A stretch of 64,000 nt of DNA, from assembly GCA_029262735.1 (NCBI GenBank), contig JAJCYY010000031.1, positions 1 to 64,000 of the forward strand, written 5' to 3'. Of this stretch, positions 52,615 through 60,964 are shown piece by piece. A program made the translations under genes and the position numbers. The DNA is from Chloroflexota bacterium. GTDB taxonomy: Bacteria > Chloroflexota > Dehalococcoidia > Lucifugimonadales > Lucifugimonadaceae. Positions within the stretch are counted from its first letter, which is position 1. Each line of letters opens with the position of its first letter. The notes below the pieces were generated by a model. It worked only from the letters and a program-made list of their open reading frames with translations, was not told where the DNA came from and made no database searches.

Positions 52615-53961
52615 TTAACTGACCACTCGATCGAAGACATCATCCGCAAGTTGCTGTGTCGGAGCCACCACAACCGCTGCCACGAAACCGAGTGTCGGAT
52701 GTTCGGCCCGGCCGACTATGAATACCCCGTCCGGCCCATCGAAAACCGCCATCCAATTGTTTTCATGTTGCAGCCGGGTGAATTGCTCGGATTCTCCTAA
52801 CAGGTCGGCAAGCTCAAGGACGAACTCTTTTGAATCACTGGCCGGATCATCCCAGGCAATCAACATCGCCACGCCGTTCTCACCTCGTTCAGGATTCTCA
52901 AACTGAATGTAAGTGTCTCCGCCCCAGCCGACAGATCCGGGTAGCCTGCCCTGTGACTCCCACCCGTGTGCCTCCAACCAAACCTGAAGAGTGAATTCAC
53001 CCAGTGTGTCTTGGGCGACGACGTTCCAACCTTCCCCAAAAAGGTCGGTATCCAGCGTTACCTCAATTGGCAACTCGCCTTCCAGATATTTGTCAGGGTG
53101 AATAATCTGCTCGGTGGATATCGGAGGATTCCGAAACGCCGTGTTGATAATTCCATTGCCTCCTTCATCAGCCAACCGAACTGCAAATTTGACGCCAGCT
53201 ACGTACGGAAACACTAAACTCTGCTGCAATACGTAGGGCACTTCTAACGAAGTTTCATCAACTGAGTCAGAGGTCGCCCCTTGTATTAATAGTTCGCCGT
53301 ACACAAAGTTTTTGCGCCCGTAAATTACCTGAGTGCGAGTCGCGTCTCCTTCAATTAGCGCCGTGAGTGCAAGTGCCGCATCATCGTTAGCCGCCGTGGA
53401 TTCAATCAACCGTTTGATCCCGAATTTCGCGTCCTGCAAACGATGGACGTATTCATGGGCATAAGTGAGTTCTTCGGATGCGTCAAACGTTCCGTCTGGA
53501 TCACGAATGACGAATTCCTGGATCTCAAAATCGTACGCTCCGAGCAATTCGGTACCGAGAAGATCTTCGTAAACGGCAGTCAGATCAGTTCCCGGTGAAA
53601 TCAGGCCCAACATCGACAGAAGAGCTTCGCTTGTTTCGAGCGATTCGCGGAACTCCGGTTCTTCAATCTGACTTCCCACGTACTCCTTCATCTCTTGGTC
53701 GTTTAGAAAGCGAAACGGTACCTGTGGGGGCACTTCAACCCCACGAATTGAAGCCACTTCGTTATCTATCGCAGCCAGGAATGTCTTCAACTCGGCATCG
53801 ACTTCGTTTCCGGAACGGTCAGGGCTAGAAACCGGAGTCGGAGAGGGCGGAGGAGCTTCTGCACCGACAGAGCAGGCGACCGCCGAGAGGGTGATGAAGA
53901 GGAATATCGGAGTTAACAGTATTTTTAGCGTAACTCCTCGGTGAAATCGGACGAATGACAT
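52615..53961 (-). CDS. Putative zinc-metallopeptidase-like lipoprotein (HEYVH)
   Basis: About 448 residues from ATG 53961 (upstream frame to 54183 has no family sequence). Signal with lipobox TLSAVACS, then a Pro/Ser linker. The motif LTYAHEYVHRLQDAKFG contains HExxH at the centre, with LEGD-type LTALIEGDATRTQV about 30 residues on, in the place of a third ligand. The rest is beta-rich with a duplicated end (FTLQVWLEAHGWESQG; FVAAVVVAPTQQLADDVFDRVV). Membrane-anchored peptidase is plausible; the family is not one I recognise. GC is lower than that of its neighbours. Confidence 0.7.
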   Translation of the reverse strand: MSFVRFHRGVTLKILLTPIFLFITLSAVACSVGAEAPPPSPTPVSSPDRSGNEVDAELKTFLAAIDNEVASIRGVEVPPQVPFRFLNDQEMKEYVGSQIEEPEFRESLETSEALLSMLGLISPGTDLTAVYEDLLGTELLGAYDFEIQEFVIRDPDGTFDASEELTYAHEYVHRLQDAKFGIKRLIESTAANDDAALALTALIEGDATRTQVIYGRKNFVYGELLIQGATSDSVDETSLEVPYVLQQSLVFPYVAGVKFAVRLADEGGNGIINTAFRNPPISTEQIIHPDKYLEGELPIEVTLDTDLFGEGWNVVAQDTLGEFTLQVWLEAHGWESQGRLPGSVGWGGDTYIQFENPERGENGVAMLIAWDDPASDSKEFVLELADLLGESEQFTRLQHENNWMAVFDGPDGVFIVGRAEHPTLGFVAAVVVAPTQQLADDVFDRVVS

Positions 53962-54480
53962 CTTGCTATACGCTGACATCCACCGGTGCGATAAGTACAG
54001 AGAATTTGACATTAGACTGGTGGCCCTTGCTGAAGCCTGTCCCACCGGCCGATCCAACGGAGTTTTCGTCGGCATCGTCGAACTAAATGCCTTAAAAGCA
54101 ATATCGTTTATTGCCCTTAAATTTGCATTCGTGGAGGCCGCCAAGAAGGTCAGGCACTCGTACGACGACTCTCTCCCGAACATGGTTCCGCCGTTTCCAT
54201 CAACAGAGAGTCTCCGGAGCCGTCAGATTCGATTCGTTCCACGAGTAGATGGTCTGTTGAGAAATCAGTACTCAGTCGCCGGAGTAATTGACTCTTGGTC
54301 CGCCTGTCATGGGATGGAATTCCTCAGGGCCCGTGAGCGGGTACCTCGGATCGGGATGACACACGTCCTGCGCTCCAAATGACAAAATGCCCCTTCATTC
54401 CCGTTCGGCATTCCTCTAAAGCAACACCGGCGATAAACTGGCGTGACTGATTTCGCCTTCTGGTAGCACAGGCAACGGCC
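53962..54480. other. Gap of about 520 nt, no gene supported
   Basis: A rightward frame at 53963-54382 lacks any ribosome-binding site or family feature and lies antisense to the open frame before the lipoprotein. TGTCATGGGATGGAATTCCT (54307-54326) and GGATCGGGATGACACACG (54350-54367) are end pieces of the dispersed repeat family with GGGCCCGTGAGCGGG between them. The recO promoter was not identified. Confidence 0.4.
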
Positions 54481-55260
54481 ATGGTCTCGTCACGCCCTCG
54501 CACATACTCCGTTGAAGCGGTGGTTGTGCGCGCCAGCGACTTCGGCGAGGCAGACCGGCTGGTCACCCTCCTCACGCCGTTCAGCGGACTGGTGAGGGCG
54601 GTTGCCAGGGGCGCAAGGAAACCGAAATCGAGGCTAGGCGGAAACGTCGACCTGCTGCGCCACATCAAGGCATCCGTCAACGAAGGACGCTCTCTGCACA
54701 GCGTCTCGCAGGTACAGTCACTATCCAGTTTGCGCGGGCTGCACTCGGGGCTAGAGAAGATGTCCACGGGCCTGTACATGGCCGAGATTGCAGAACGATT
54801 CTCCGTCGAAGGCGCCTCCAACCCCGAGCTCTTCAACCAGTTCGTGCAGATGCTACTGATCCTGAACGCCGAGCCAATGCATCCACTGATGGCCCGGTGG
54901 TTCGAGACGCAGGTCCTTCGCATCAACGGGTTCCTGCCGACGATCAACCAGTGCGTTGATTGTGGGACAGAACTTGAGCCGCAGGGCCACGTGTTCTCAC
55001 CGGAGCGAGGAGGCATAGTGTGCCCGGATTGCAGAGCTTCGGAGAGCGACGTCCTCTTACCGGCTTCACTGAACACAGTGAAGTTATTGCGGCACCTGGC
55101 GCGTGCAGAGTGGCAGGAGGTGCGGCCAATTAACGCCAGCGAAGACGACCTGCGGCAGGTTGCCCGGATCCTGAAAGAGCACCTGCACTTCGTACTGGAC
55201 CGCAACGTGCGTTCAACAGCGTTCATGGACGAAGTAAACCGCTGGCGACCAGAAAACTAA
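54481..55260 (+). CDS. recO: DNA repair protein RecO
   Basis: 259 residues. N-terminal OB fold: RTYSVEAVVVRASDFGEADRLVTLLTPFSGLVRAVARGARKPKSRLGG. A helical domain follows (GLYMAEIAERFSVEGASNPELF), with the zinc site CVDCGTELEPQGHVFSPERGGIVCPDC at about 158-185. RecO loads RecA onto SSB-coated gaps with RecR, and recR is in this window (60965-61615). Start ATG 54481 has no strong ribosome-binding site (GGCAACGGCC). Single gene. Confidence 0.95.
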   Translation: MVSSRPRTYSVEAVVVRASDFGEADRLVTLLTPFSGLVRAVARGARKPKSRLGGNVDLLRHIKASVNEGRSLHSVSQVQSLSSLRGLHSGLEKMSTGLYMAEIAERFSVEGASNPELFNQFVQMLLILNAEPMHPLMARWFETQVLRINGFLPTINQCVDCGTELEPQGHVFSPERGGIVCPDCRASESDVLLPASLNTVKLLRHLARAEWQEVRPINASEDDLRQVARILKEHLHFVLDRNVRSTAFMDEVNRWRPEN

Positions 55261-55264
55261 ACCC

Positions 55265-55407
55265 CGTCTTCGGCTATACCAGCCAATCCCTGAGTAAACC
55301 ACCAGCGCCCGGCGAAGAAAACAAAAAACGCCTGACAAACTCGTCTTCGGCAATATCCAACCGATCCCTCGATCAACTACCAGCGCCCGGCGAAGAAAAC
55401 AAAAAAA
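55265..55407 (+). repeat. Two-copy 77-bp tandem repeat in the leader of the dehydratase gene
   Basis: CGTCTTCGGC ... ACCAGCGCCCGGCGAAGAAA followed by an A-rich run occurs at 55265-55328 and again at 55342-55407, offset by exactly 77 bp. The second copy runs straight into the ATG at 55408. The last 27 bases are almost identical while the middle has drifted. GAAGAAAAC in each copy may be the ribosome-binding or a protein-binding site. Confidence 0.7.
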
Positions 55408-56568
55408 ATGAAGATCTCCGACATCAAGACATTCGTAGTCGACGGCGCAGCTCGCCCCTGGACCTTCGTCAAAGTCGAAACAGACTCCGGAATAGTAGGC
55501 TGGGGCGATGCGACAGAGTGGGACGCCTTCCCCGGCGTAGTCGCAATGGTCGAACACATGAAGCCGCTGGTGGTAGGCAAAGACCCGATGAACGGCCTCC
55601 GCATCTGGCACGACCTCGCCAACTACAACGTCAGACAGCACGGCGGCCTTGCGTGGAAGGCGATGGCGGGGATCGACGCGGCGTTGTGGGACATCCGAGG
55701 CAAGCACCTAAACGCGCCCGTCTGGCAGCTACTGGGCGGCAGAGTGTGGGACCAGATCCGCGTCTACTGGTCGCACTGCGGCTCGTTCAGGGCACGCCAT
55801 AACGAAAAGCTGGGCACGCCTCCCGTCAACAACACAGACGACCTGCGGAAGCTAGGCGAAGAGGTGCTGGCGAGAGGCTTCACCGCTCTCAAGACCAACC
55901 TCATAAAGCTCGACGACCTGCCCGACCCCGGCGCAACGAGAAGCGCCCGCATGGGCAACTATGCGACCCCGAACGTACTCGCAAACGCCAGGGGCGTGAT
56001 CGGCGCATTCAGGGAATCGGTCGGGCCGGACATCGGCATCGCGCTCGATATTGCCCACAACTTCAGGCTCGGCGGCGCCATCGACATCGCACGTGAGCTC
56101 GAAGAGTTCAAACTGATGTGGCTTGAGACGGAGACGTGGGACCCCGGTGCGCTGAAGACGGTTCGTCAGTCGACGACTACTCGCATCTGTACTGGCGAGA
56201 GCCTGTTCGGAGTCGAGGATTACAAGCCGTTTCTCGAACTGTACGCGCAGGACGTCATCATGCCTGACATCGCATGGAACGGGATCACAATCTCGAAGCA
56301 GATCTGCGAGCTGGCGGCCGCCTACGACACGTTTGTCTCACCGCACAATCCCCACGGACCGATCTGCACCTTTCAGTCTTTGCACGTCTCTGCCACCGCT
56401 CCGAACCTGATGATCATGGAGATAGACGGCGACGACGCGCCGTGGCGAGACGACCTGCTGACGCACCCGTTCGAGATCAAGGACGGTCACGTGGCCGTGC
56501 CGTACAGGCCGGGACTCGGCACGGATGTCAAAGAAGACATACTGAAAAAGCATACGTATTCAGGCTGA
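55408..56568 (+). CDS. Enolase-superfamily (mandelate racemase/galactonate dehydratase-like) enzyme
   Basis: 386 residues. N-terminal capping domain MKISDIKTFVVDGAARPWTFVKVETDSGIVGWGDATEWDAFPG; barrel with GLAWKAMAGIDAALWDIRGK and VYWSHCGSFRA. TNLIK supplies the first catalytic Lys; the metal ligands lie in ALDIAHNF (Asp), LETETW (Glu) and CTGESLF (Glu); SPHNPHGP is the second acid/base region. This fits D-galactonate/glucarate-type dehydratases acting on sugar acids. The order of domains is complete. Regulation probably involves the tandem repeat in its leader. Confidence 0.9.
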   Translation: MKISDIKTFVVDGAARPWTFVKVETDSGIVGWGDATEWDAFPGVVAMVEHMKPLVVGKDPMNGLRIWHDLANYNVRQHGGLAWKAMAGIDAALWDIRGKHLNAPVWQLLGGRVWDQIRVYWSHCGSFRARHNEKLGTPPVNNTDDLRKLGEEVLARGFTALKTNLIKLDDLPDPGATRSARMGNYATPNVLANARGVIGAFRESVGPDIGIALDIAHNFRLGGAIDIARELEEFKLMWLETETWDPGALKTVRQSTTTRICTGESLFGVEDYKPFLELYAQDVIMPDIAWNGITISKQICELAAAYDTFVSPHNPHGPICTFQSLHVSATAPNLMIMEIDGDDAPWRDDLLTHPFEIKDGHVAVPYRPGLGTDVKEDILKKHTYSG

Positions 56569-57024
56569 TCGGTGGCTGGCAAACAGCGGACATCTTTGCC
56601 CGCCGCTACCGGTAAAAGTGGACATCTCGCCTTCGTCCCGAGCCAGAGCGAGGGACCCGGGGTGGATGAGGCAACGCACCAGAACCGCTCGCTGTATAAG
56701 CAAACACCACCGCTGCAGCACCGCTCATCATTAGGAATAACTGCCGCCTCCTCTCCCCAGGAAGAGGCTTGAGGTGAGGGTGAAGTTCTCGCGTTGTCAT
56801 TCTGAACTCGATTCAGAATCTCTCAGGTGATCTCACATCGACCCGTTAGATCCCTCCGCTGCGGTCGGGAAGACACAACATCGTCTCTCCTTCATCCTGC
56901 ACCTTCTCTCGCTGGGAGAAGGAAGACGCCTATGCCGCCTCTCAATCTCATCTTCACTTGCAGCAACGCTTTCAGCCAATAAACTAGCGCCGACTCGCAA
57001 CCCCACAAGCCACGGAACGCTGCC
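56569..57024. repeat. Gap with a second copy of the 58-bp repeat and other modules
   Basis: CTTCGTCCCGAGCCAGAGCG ... GAGGCAACGCACCAGAACCG at 56631-56688 is the partner of 35989-36046. Further on: CTCCTCTCCCCAGGAAGAGG (56750-56769), TCATTCTGAACTCGATTCAG (56798-56817) and GATCCCTCCGCTGCGGTCGG (56850-56869). No gene. Confidence 0.65.
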
Positions 57025-57930
57025 ATGACCATCCCGCCATTCGTCGATACGCATCACCACCTGTGGGACCTCGAGAACAACCGCTATCCCTGGTTGCAGG
57101 ACGGCGTCGACCACTTCGTCGGCGACTACACCCCGATCAGGCAGACGTTCCTGATCAGCGACTTCCTGGCCGGCGCAAAGGACATTCCACTCACGAAATC
57201 GGTGCATGTACAGGCCGAGTGGGACCACGACGGTGATCCCGTCGACGAAACAGCCTGGCTGCAGGGCGTGGCTGATGATCCTGCTTCCCGCGGTATGCCA
57301 AACGCCATCATCGGCTACGCGAACATGGCGGCCCCGAACATTGAAGAGATCCTCACGCGCCACGCCGAGCACGCGAACTGGCGCGGCATCCGGCACATGA
57401 TGAACTGGTCGGACGACCCGCGTTTCAGGTTCGCTGACCGCGGCGACTACATGCAGGACGCAAAGTGGCGCGCAGGCTACAGGCTTCTTGCAAAATTCAA
57501 CGCTTCGTTCGACATGCAGGTGTGGCCGTGGCAAATTGCCGAGGCGGCGGCATTGGCCAGGGACATTCCTGAAGTCCCGGTAGTGCTGAACCACACGGGG
57601 ATGCCGCGTGACTGGGACGAAGAGGGAGTTGCGGTCTGGCGAGATGGAATGGGAGCGATCGCTGGCGCGGAAAATGTATCGGTGAAGATATCGGCGCTAG
57701 GCATGATGAAGAAGGACTGGACCGCAGATGACATCCGGCCGTTCGTGCTCGACACGATCGAGACCGTCGGGGCCGACCGCTGTATGTTCGCCAGCAACTT
57801 CCCTGTCGACAGCCTGTTCTCCGACTACGCCACCGTCTGGCGCGCCTACGACGAGATCACGTCGGACTTCTCGGAATCCGACCGCGCGAAGCTGTTTCGA
57901 GAGAACGCAGAACGCTACTACCGCATCTAG
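57025..57930 (+). CDS. Amidohydrolase family protein (fuconolactonase-like, COG3618 type)
   Basis: 301 residues. FVDTHHHLWDLENNRYPWL at about 6-24 is the metal-binding start typical of L-fuconolactone/L-rhamnonolactone hydrolases. VQAEWDHDGDP, WRGIRHMM, VLNHTGMPRD (His) and MFASNFPVDSLF with the catalytic Asp position complete the set. It opens sugar lactones in the route by which fucose/rhamnose-type sugars are oxidised. The two rhaM-like genes 3 kb away support such a route. It is a single gene. Confidence 0.88.
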   Translation: MTIPPFVDTHHHLWDLENNRYPWLQDGVDHFVGDYTPIRQTFLISDFLAGAKDIPLTKSVHVQAEWDHDGDPVDETAWLQGVADDPASRGMPNAIIGYANMAAPNIEEILTRHAEHANWRGIRHMMNWSDDPRFRFADRGDYMQDAKWRAGYRLLAKFNASFDMQVWPWQIAEAAALARDIPEVPVVLNHTGMPRDWDEEGVAVWRDGMGAIAGAENVSVKISALGMMKKDWTADDIRPFVLDTIETVGADRCMFASNFPVDSLFSDYATVWRAYDEITSDFSESDRAKLFRENAERYYRI

Positions 57931-58043
57931 CGGATTGATCGAGTTCTGGTCTTGCCTGTCGCTGTCAATTAAGAGCTTAGTTGACCTCGAACTACTGCAC
58001 GGATAGTCTTCGCCGACCCTGATCAGTAGATTTGAAATAGCGA

Positions 58044-58454
58044 ATGACCATAAAGCGCGAAAAAGCCGTCGACGAGCAATTTTGCTCCTCATGCGGCGAA
58101 CTCATTAAATACGCAGCCGAATTTTGCGTGCATTGCGGAGTTAGGCAGAATCCGGTTGGAACGTACGGTGGCTCTTCACCGAGTTACTACGGAATAACGC
58201 CACCTGCGTACCAGCAAGCCGGTCAGATCCAGCCATATGTGAATGGCAGAGATAAATGGATTGCCGTCATCCTGACATTTTTTCTTGGTGGGATCGGCGT
58301 CCACAAGTTCTATCTAGGCAAGCCTGTACAGGGCATTTTCTGTCTGCTGTTTTTTTGGACCTTCATTCCATCGATTATTGCCATTGTTGAATTTCTCATT
58401 TATCTATTCACGCCCGAAGACCAGTTTCGCGCTCGGTACCGGTACCGGTCATAG
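58044..58454 (+). CDS. Zinc-ribbon TM2-domain membrane protein
   Basis: 136 residues. An N-terminal zinc ribbon CSSCGELIKYAAEFCVHCG (two CxxC knuckles, about 14-32) joins a Gly/Pro/Tyr linker and a TM2 domain: DKWIAVILTFFLGGIGVHKFYLGKPVQGIFCLLFFWTFIPSIIAIVEFLIYLFT. TM2 proteins have two helices with the DxF-like turn; function is unknown. AT-rich compared with its neighbours. Confidence 0.85.
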   Translation: MTIKREKAVDEQFCSSCGELIKYAAEFCVHCGVRQNPVGTYGGSSPSYYGITPPAYQQAGQIQPYVNGRDKWIAVILTFFLGGIGVHKFYLGKPVQGIFCLLFFWTFIPSIIAIVEFLIYLFTPEDQFRARYRYRS

Positions 58455-58722
58455 TCCGGGGAATGTGAGCAGCCTGAGGACGACAGTCGGGCTGACCGTC
58501 GGTGTTTCCTGAGGGAAGTGAAATTCCGGTAAGTTTTTGTATATGCGCCGTTTGCTGCACTGGCACTCGGCTGCATCTGCAGCCACACAGGGCTGAATCC
58601 CTTTGTCCCGAGTTAGAACGAGGTACGGCGGTGAGGTGCTCAACCCTGCAGGCTGCGCCCGCAGCAAGCGGCGCGCCCTTACCTGAATAGACTCGCCGCC
58701 CCTGCGCGCCATACCGTGACGC
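58455..58722. repeat. Gap with degenerate dispersed modules
   Basis: TTTCCTGAGGGAAGTGAAAT at 58504-58523, CTTTGTCCCGAGTTAGAACG at 58601-58620 and GGCTGCGCCCGCAGCAAGCG at 58652-58671 are diverged relatives of modules seen elsewhere. No gene. Confidence 0.45.
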
Positions 58723-59052
58723 CTAAACCGCGACCGCACTCGTGACCGGTACGGCGTGGACCAGCTTGATCGACTCCATGTCGCACATGCCGAACATCGG
58801 TGCGCACTCCTCCGACATCATCGACAGATCGTTCGCACACTGCGCCGCTGCCAGCGACTCCCAGTAGACGACATCGATGTACGTCTCTTCGCCCTCGTTG
58901 TACGCCAGGTTTCGAGACACGAATCCTGGCTGTCGCTTCGCCCAGCCCGATAGTGCCTCGTTGGCCTCCACGAACTGGTCCTCGGTCACTCCGGGCAGCA
59001 GCTTGAAGGTCACAACCTCAAGGATGTGATGATCGTTATTGGTGCCAGACAT
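58723..59052 (-). CDS. Antibiotic-biosynthesis-monooxygenase-like (dimeric alpha/beta-barrel) protein
   Basis: About 109 residues from ATG 59052 (AGGAG 8 nt upstream). ILEVVTFKLLPGVTEDQFVEANEALSGWAKRQPGFVSRNLAYNEGEETYIDVVYWESLAAA is a ferredoxin-like half-barrel of the ABM/NIPSNAP type. Members are small dimers that act as oxygenases, decarboxylases or stress-response proteins; this one has no distinctive active-site residue. It is divergent from a WYL regulator at 59196, which may control it. Confidence 0.78.
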   Translation of the reverse strand: MSGTNNDHHILEVVTFKLLPGVTEDQFVEANEALSGWAKRQPGFVSRNLAYNEGEETYIDVVYWESLAAAQCANDLSMMSEECAPMFGMCDMESIKLVHAVPVTSAVAV

Positions 59053-59195
59053 TGCCATTCTCCTGTCTCTATTCCGTTCACCGGCCTGTTCGCCGGGCAC
59101 ATAATGTCCACGGCTCGCAGACAAGTTATGAGCCAACCCTGACAGCCCTGTGTCACCTTTTAGCGAGAACCTGAAGATGTGCCCGGGAGACAAGC

Positions 59196-59924
59196 TTGCA
59201 GAGACTGCAACGCCTGTACGGAATAGTTGAATACATGAGAAGCCGTCGCACGCCGGTGACGGTTACCGAGATTGCCGGTCGCTTCGACGTCGGTGAACGA
59301 ACGATTCACCGTGACATTGCGGCGCTGCGAGACCAGCAGGTGCCGATCTATGGCGAGCCTGGCCGCGGCGGCGGTCTTCAGATTGGACAGGAGTATTCGA
59401 TGCCCCCGCTGGGATTAAGCATCAATGAGCTGTTCGGAATGTGGGTTGCGCAGCGGCTGAGCGCGGTGTCTGGAAACGTGCCGGCCGGGACCGGTGTTTC
59501 GAGCGCATTTGCAAAGGTGCTGGACTCGTTGCCAGACGCGAGGCGCAAGAGGTTCGAGCAGGTGCTGGAGCGCGTCGTGGTGGGGATTCCGCCGTCTGAT
59601 GATGCGCTAGAGGGCGCCGGACCGATAGAGCCTGATGTATATGGTGTCTGTGAAGAGGCGTTTCTGAACGGGAAGGCGTTGCGGATCAGCTACGAGGACC
59701 GGGCTGGCAGCAGGACCGAACGCACCGTTGCTCCCCACGGACTGCTCGTGCAGGCACCTCTGTGGTACCTGCTTACGTTCGATGACCTGCGAAAGGCGGC
59801 ACGCGTGTTCAGGCTGGACCGGATCAGGAAGGCAAGCGTCGACCCGGTTCTGCGATTCGAGCCGAGAGACCCGAGGGCGATGTTCACCGAGTTTGAGAAG
59901 TTCGGGATAGAGCTGAAGGAGTAG
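59196..59924 (+). CDS. WYL-domain transcriptional regulator (YafY-like)
   Basis: 242 residues from TTG 59196. Helix-turn-helix: QRLQRLYGIVEYMRSRRTPVTVTEIAGRFDVGERTIHRDIAALRDQQVPIYGEPGRGGGLQI (DeoR-type). The WYL domain (VYGVCEEAFLNGKALRISYEDRAGSRTERTVAPHGLLVQAPLWYLLTFDDLRKAARVFRLDRIRKASV) follows. WYL regulators respond to ligands or nucleic acids and control stress and defence genes. Divergent orientation to the ABM-like gene suggests that target. Confidence 0.9.
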   Translation: MQRLQRLYGIVEYMRSRRTPVTVTEIAGRFDVGERTIHRDIAALRDQQVPIYGEPGRGGGLQIGQEYSMPPLGLSINELFGMWVAQRLSAVSGNVPAGTGVSSAFAKVLDSLPDARRKRFEQVLERVVVGIPPSDDALEGAGPIEPDVYGVCEEAFLNGKALRISYEDRAGSRTERTVAPHGLLVQAPLWYLLTFDDLRKAARVFRLDRIRKASVDPVLRFEPRDPRAMFTEFEKFGIELKE

Positions 59925-59984
59925 AGCAGAAGCTCCTTCGTTCTAACTCAGGACGAAGGGAACTCGCCAGCCTGACTTCCCAAC

Positions 59985-60308
59985 TCAATCCAGGTGAAAG
60001 ACCTCTTCGAACTCGACCATGTTCTGGTCTGCGGTTGAGCCCTCGGGAATCTCGAAGTACGGCGCCATCATCTCCTGCCACTTCGCATTGATCTCTTCGC
60101 CCGCCATGCCTTCGAGTGCCTTCTCAAACGTCTCTGGCACCTCGACGTAGCCGAACATCAGGCCGTCGGGACGCATGAATAGCGTGTAGTTGCGCCAGCC
60201 GTGACGTGTCAGCGCATCGAGCATCTCAGGCCACACCTTGCGGTGCCACTCAGTGTACTCAGGAATCACTTCCTGCTTAACCTTCATCTGGAATCCGACC
60301 CGTTTCAT
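59985..60308 (-). CDS. L-rhamnose mutarotase-like protein (RhaM family), copy 1
   Basis: 107 residues from ATG 60308 (AAGGAG, 6 nt spacing). KVKQEVIPEYTEWHRKVWPEMLDALTRHGWRNYTLFMRPDGLMFGYVEVP shows the family's conserved EY..H..VWPE and GY signature; the end has MAPYFEIPEG. RhaM proteins interconvert anomers of 6-deoxy sugars. Divergent to the paralogue at 60614, with an inverted pair of leader blocks between. Confidence 0.88.
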   Translation of the reverse strand: MKRVGFQMKVKQEVIPEYTEWHRKVWPEMLDALTRHGWRNYTLFMRPDGLMFGYVEVPETFEKALEGMAGEEINAKWQEMMAPYFEIPEGSTADQNMVEFEEVFHLD

Positions 60309-60335
60309 GTTTTTCTCCTTTTTCTTTTTTTTCAC

Positions 60336-60394
60336 GTTGGGTGAGCGATGGTCAGCGCGGACGGCTGTGACTGCTATCTAACTTGAGGTTTTCG
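60336..60394 (-). promoter_or_regulatory. Conserved leader block, copy 2
   Basis: Reading leftward: CGAAAACCTCAAGTTAGATA, then CACAGCCGTCCGCGCTGACC and CTCACCCAACG before the first rhaM-like gene. TTAGAT is the -10-like box; a good -35 is not visible in this copy. CAGC-N7-GCTG is an inverted repeat within the block. Confidence 0.6.
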
Positions 60395-60540
60395 CCGCTA
60401 GACGGAAGCTTCCGGTCTCGACCAGGTCCCCTCCCCATACGACTCCTCCGGCTCAAATCACAATTTCTACCACCGAACTCATCGAGAACGTTTATGCTTT
60501 GCGGACATCGGAGTGCAGTTTAGGCGATTCGGCTGCTGCC

Positions 60541-60602
60541 CGAATAACCCCCACGTTAGATCGCAGACACAGCCGTCCGCACTGACCAGCCCCCACCCAA
60601 CG
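60541..60602 (+). promoter_or_regulatory. Conserved leader block, copy 3
   Basis: CGAATAACCCCCACGTTAGA, then CACAGCCGTCCGCACTGACC and CCCACCCAACGAGGAA, leading into the second rhaM-like gene. It is in inverted orientation to copy 2, 147 nt away, and differs from it at a few places only. Confidence 0.6.
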
Positions 60603-60613
60603 AGGAAAAAGAA

Positions 60614-60955
60614 ATGAAGAGCTTTGGACAGGTCCTGGACTTGAAAGACGACCCTGAGATCATCGCAAAGTACGAGGAGTACCACCGCAACGTCTGGCCC
60701 GAGGTGATCCAGGCGCTCAAGGGCATCGGCATTCAGCGCATGGAGATCTTCCGCGTCGCCAACCACCTCTTCATGTACTACACCGCGCCCGACGACTTCG
60801 AGCCAGCCCGTGATTTCCAGGCCTACGCCGACCAGGCGGCTAAGGCGAACGAGTGGAACGACCTGATGATGACCTACCAGCAGAAGGTTGCGGAGGCCGC
60901 GGCTGACGACTGGTGGACGCCGGGCAAGCTGGTATTCGACTCCGAGTGGTTCTAA
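60614..60955 (+). CDS. L-rhamnose mutarotase-like protein (RhaM family), copy 2
   Basis: 113 residues. MKSFGQVLDLKDDPEIIAKYEEYHRNVWPEVIQALKGIGIQRMEIFRVANHLFMYYTAPDD has the EY.H..VWPE box of the family, and the end WWTPGKLVFDSEWF replaces the usual tail. It is clearly a paralogue of copy 1 with a different substrate-facing end, perhaps fucose-type. GAGGAAAAAG precedes the ATG. The shared leader block suggests common control. Confidence 0.88.
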   Translation: MKSFGQVLDLKDDPEIIAKYEEYHRNVWPEVIQALKGIGIQRMEIFRVANHLFMYYTAPDDFEPARDFQAYADQAAKANEWNDLMMTYQQKVAEAAADDWWTPGKLVFDSEWF

Positions 60956-60964
60956 GCTCAGCGC

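Noticed and set aside
53963-54382. 139-codon rightward frame before recO
   Set aside because: No homologous pattern, no ribosome-binding site; antisense to the unlikely N-terminal extension of the lipoprotein and runs into repeat sequence.
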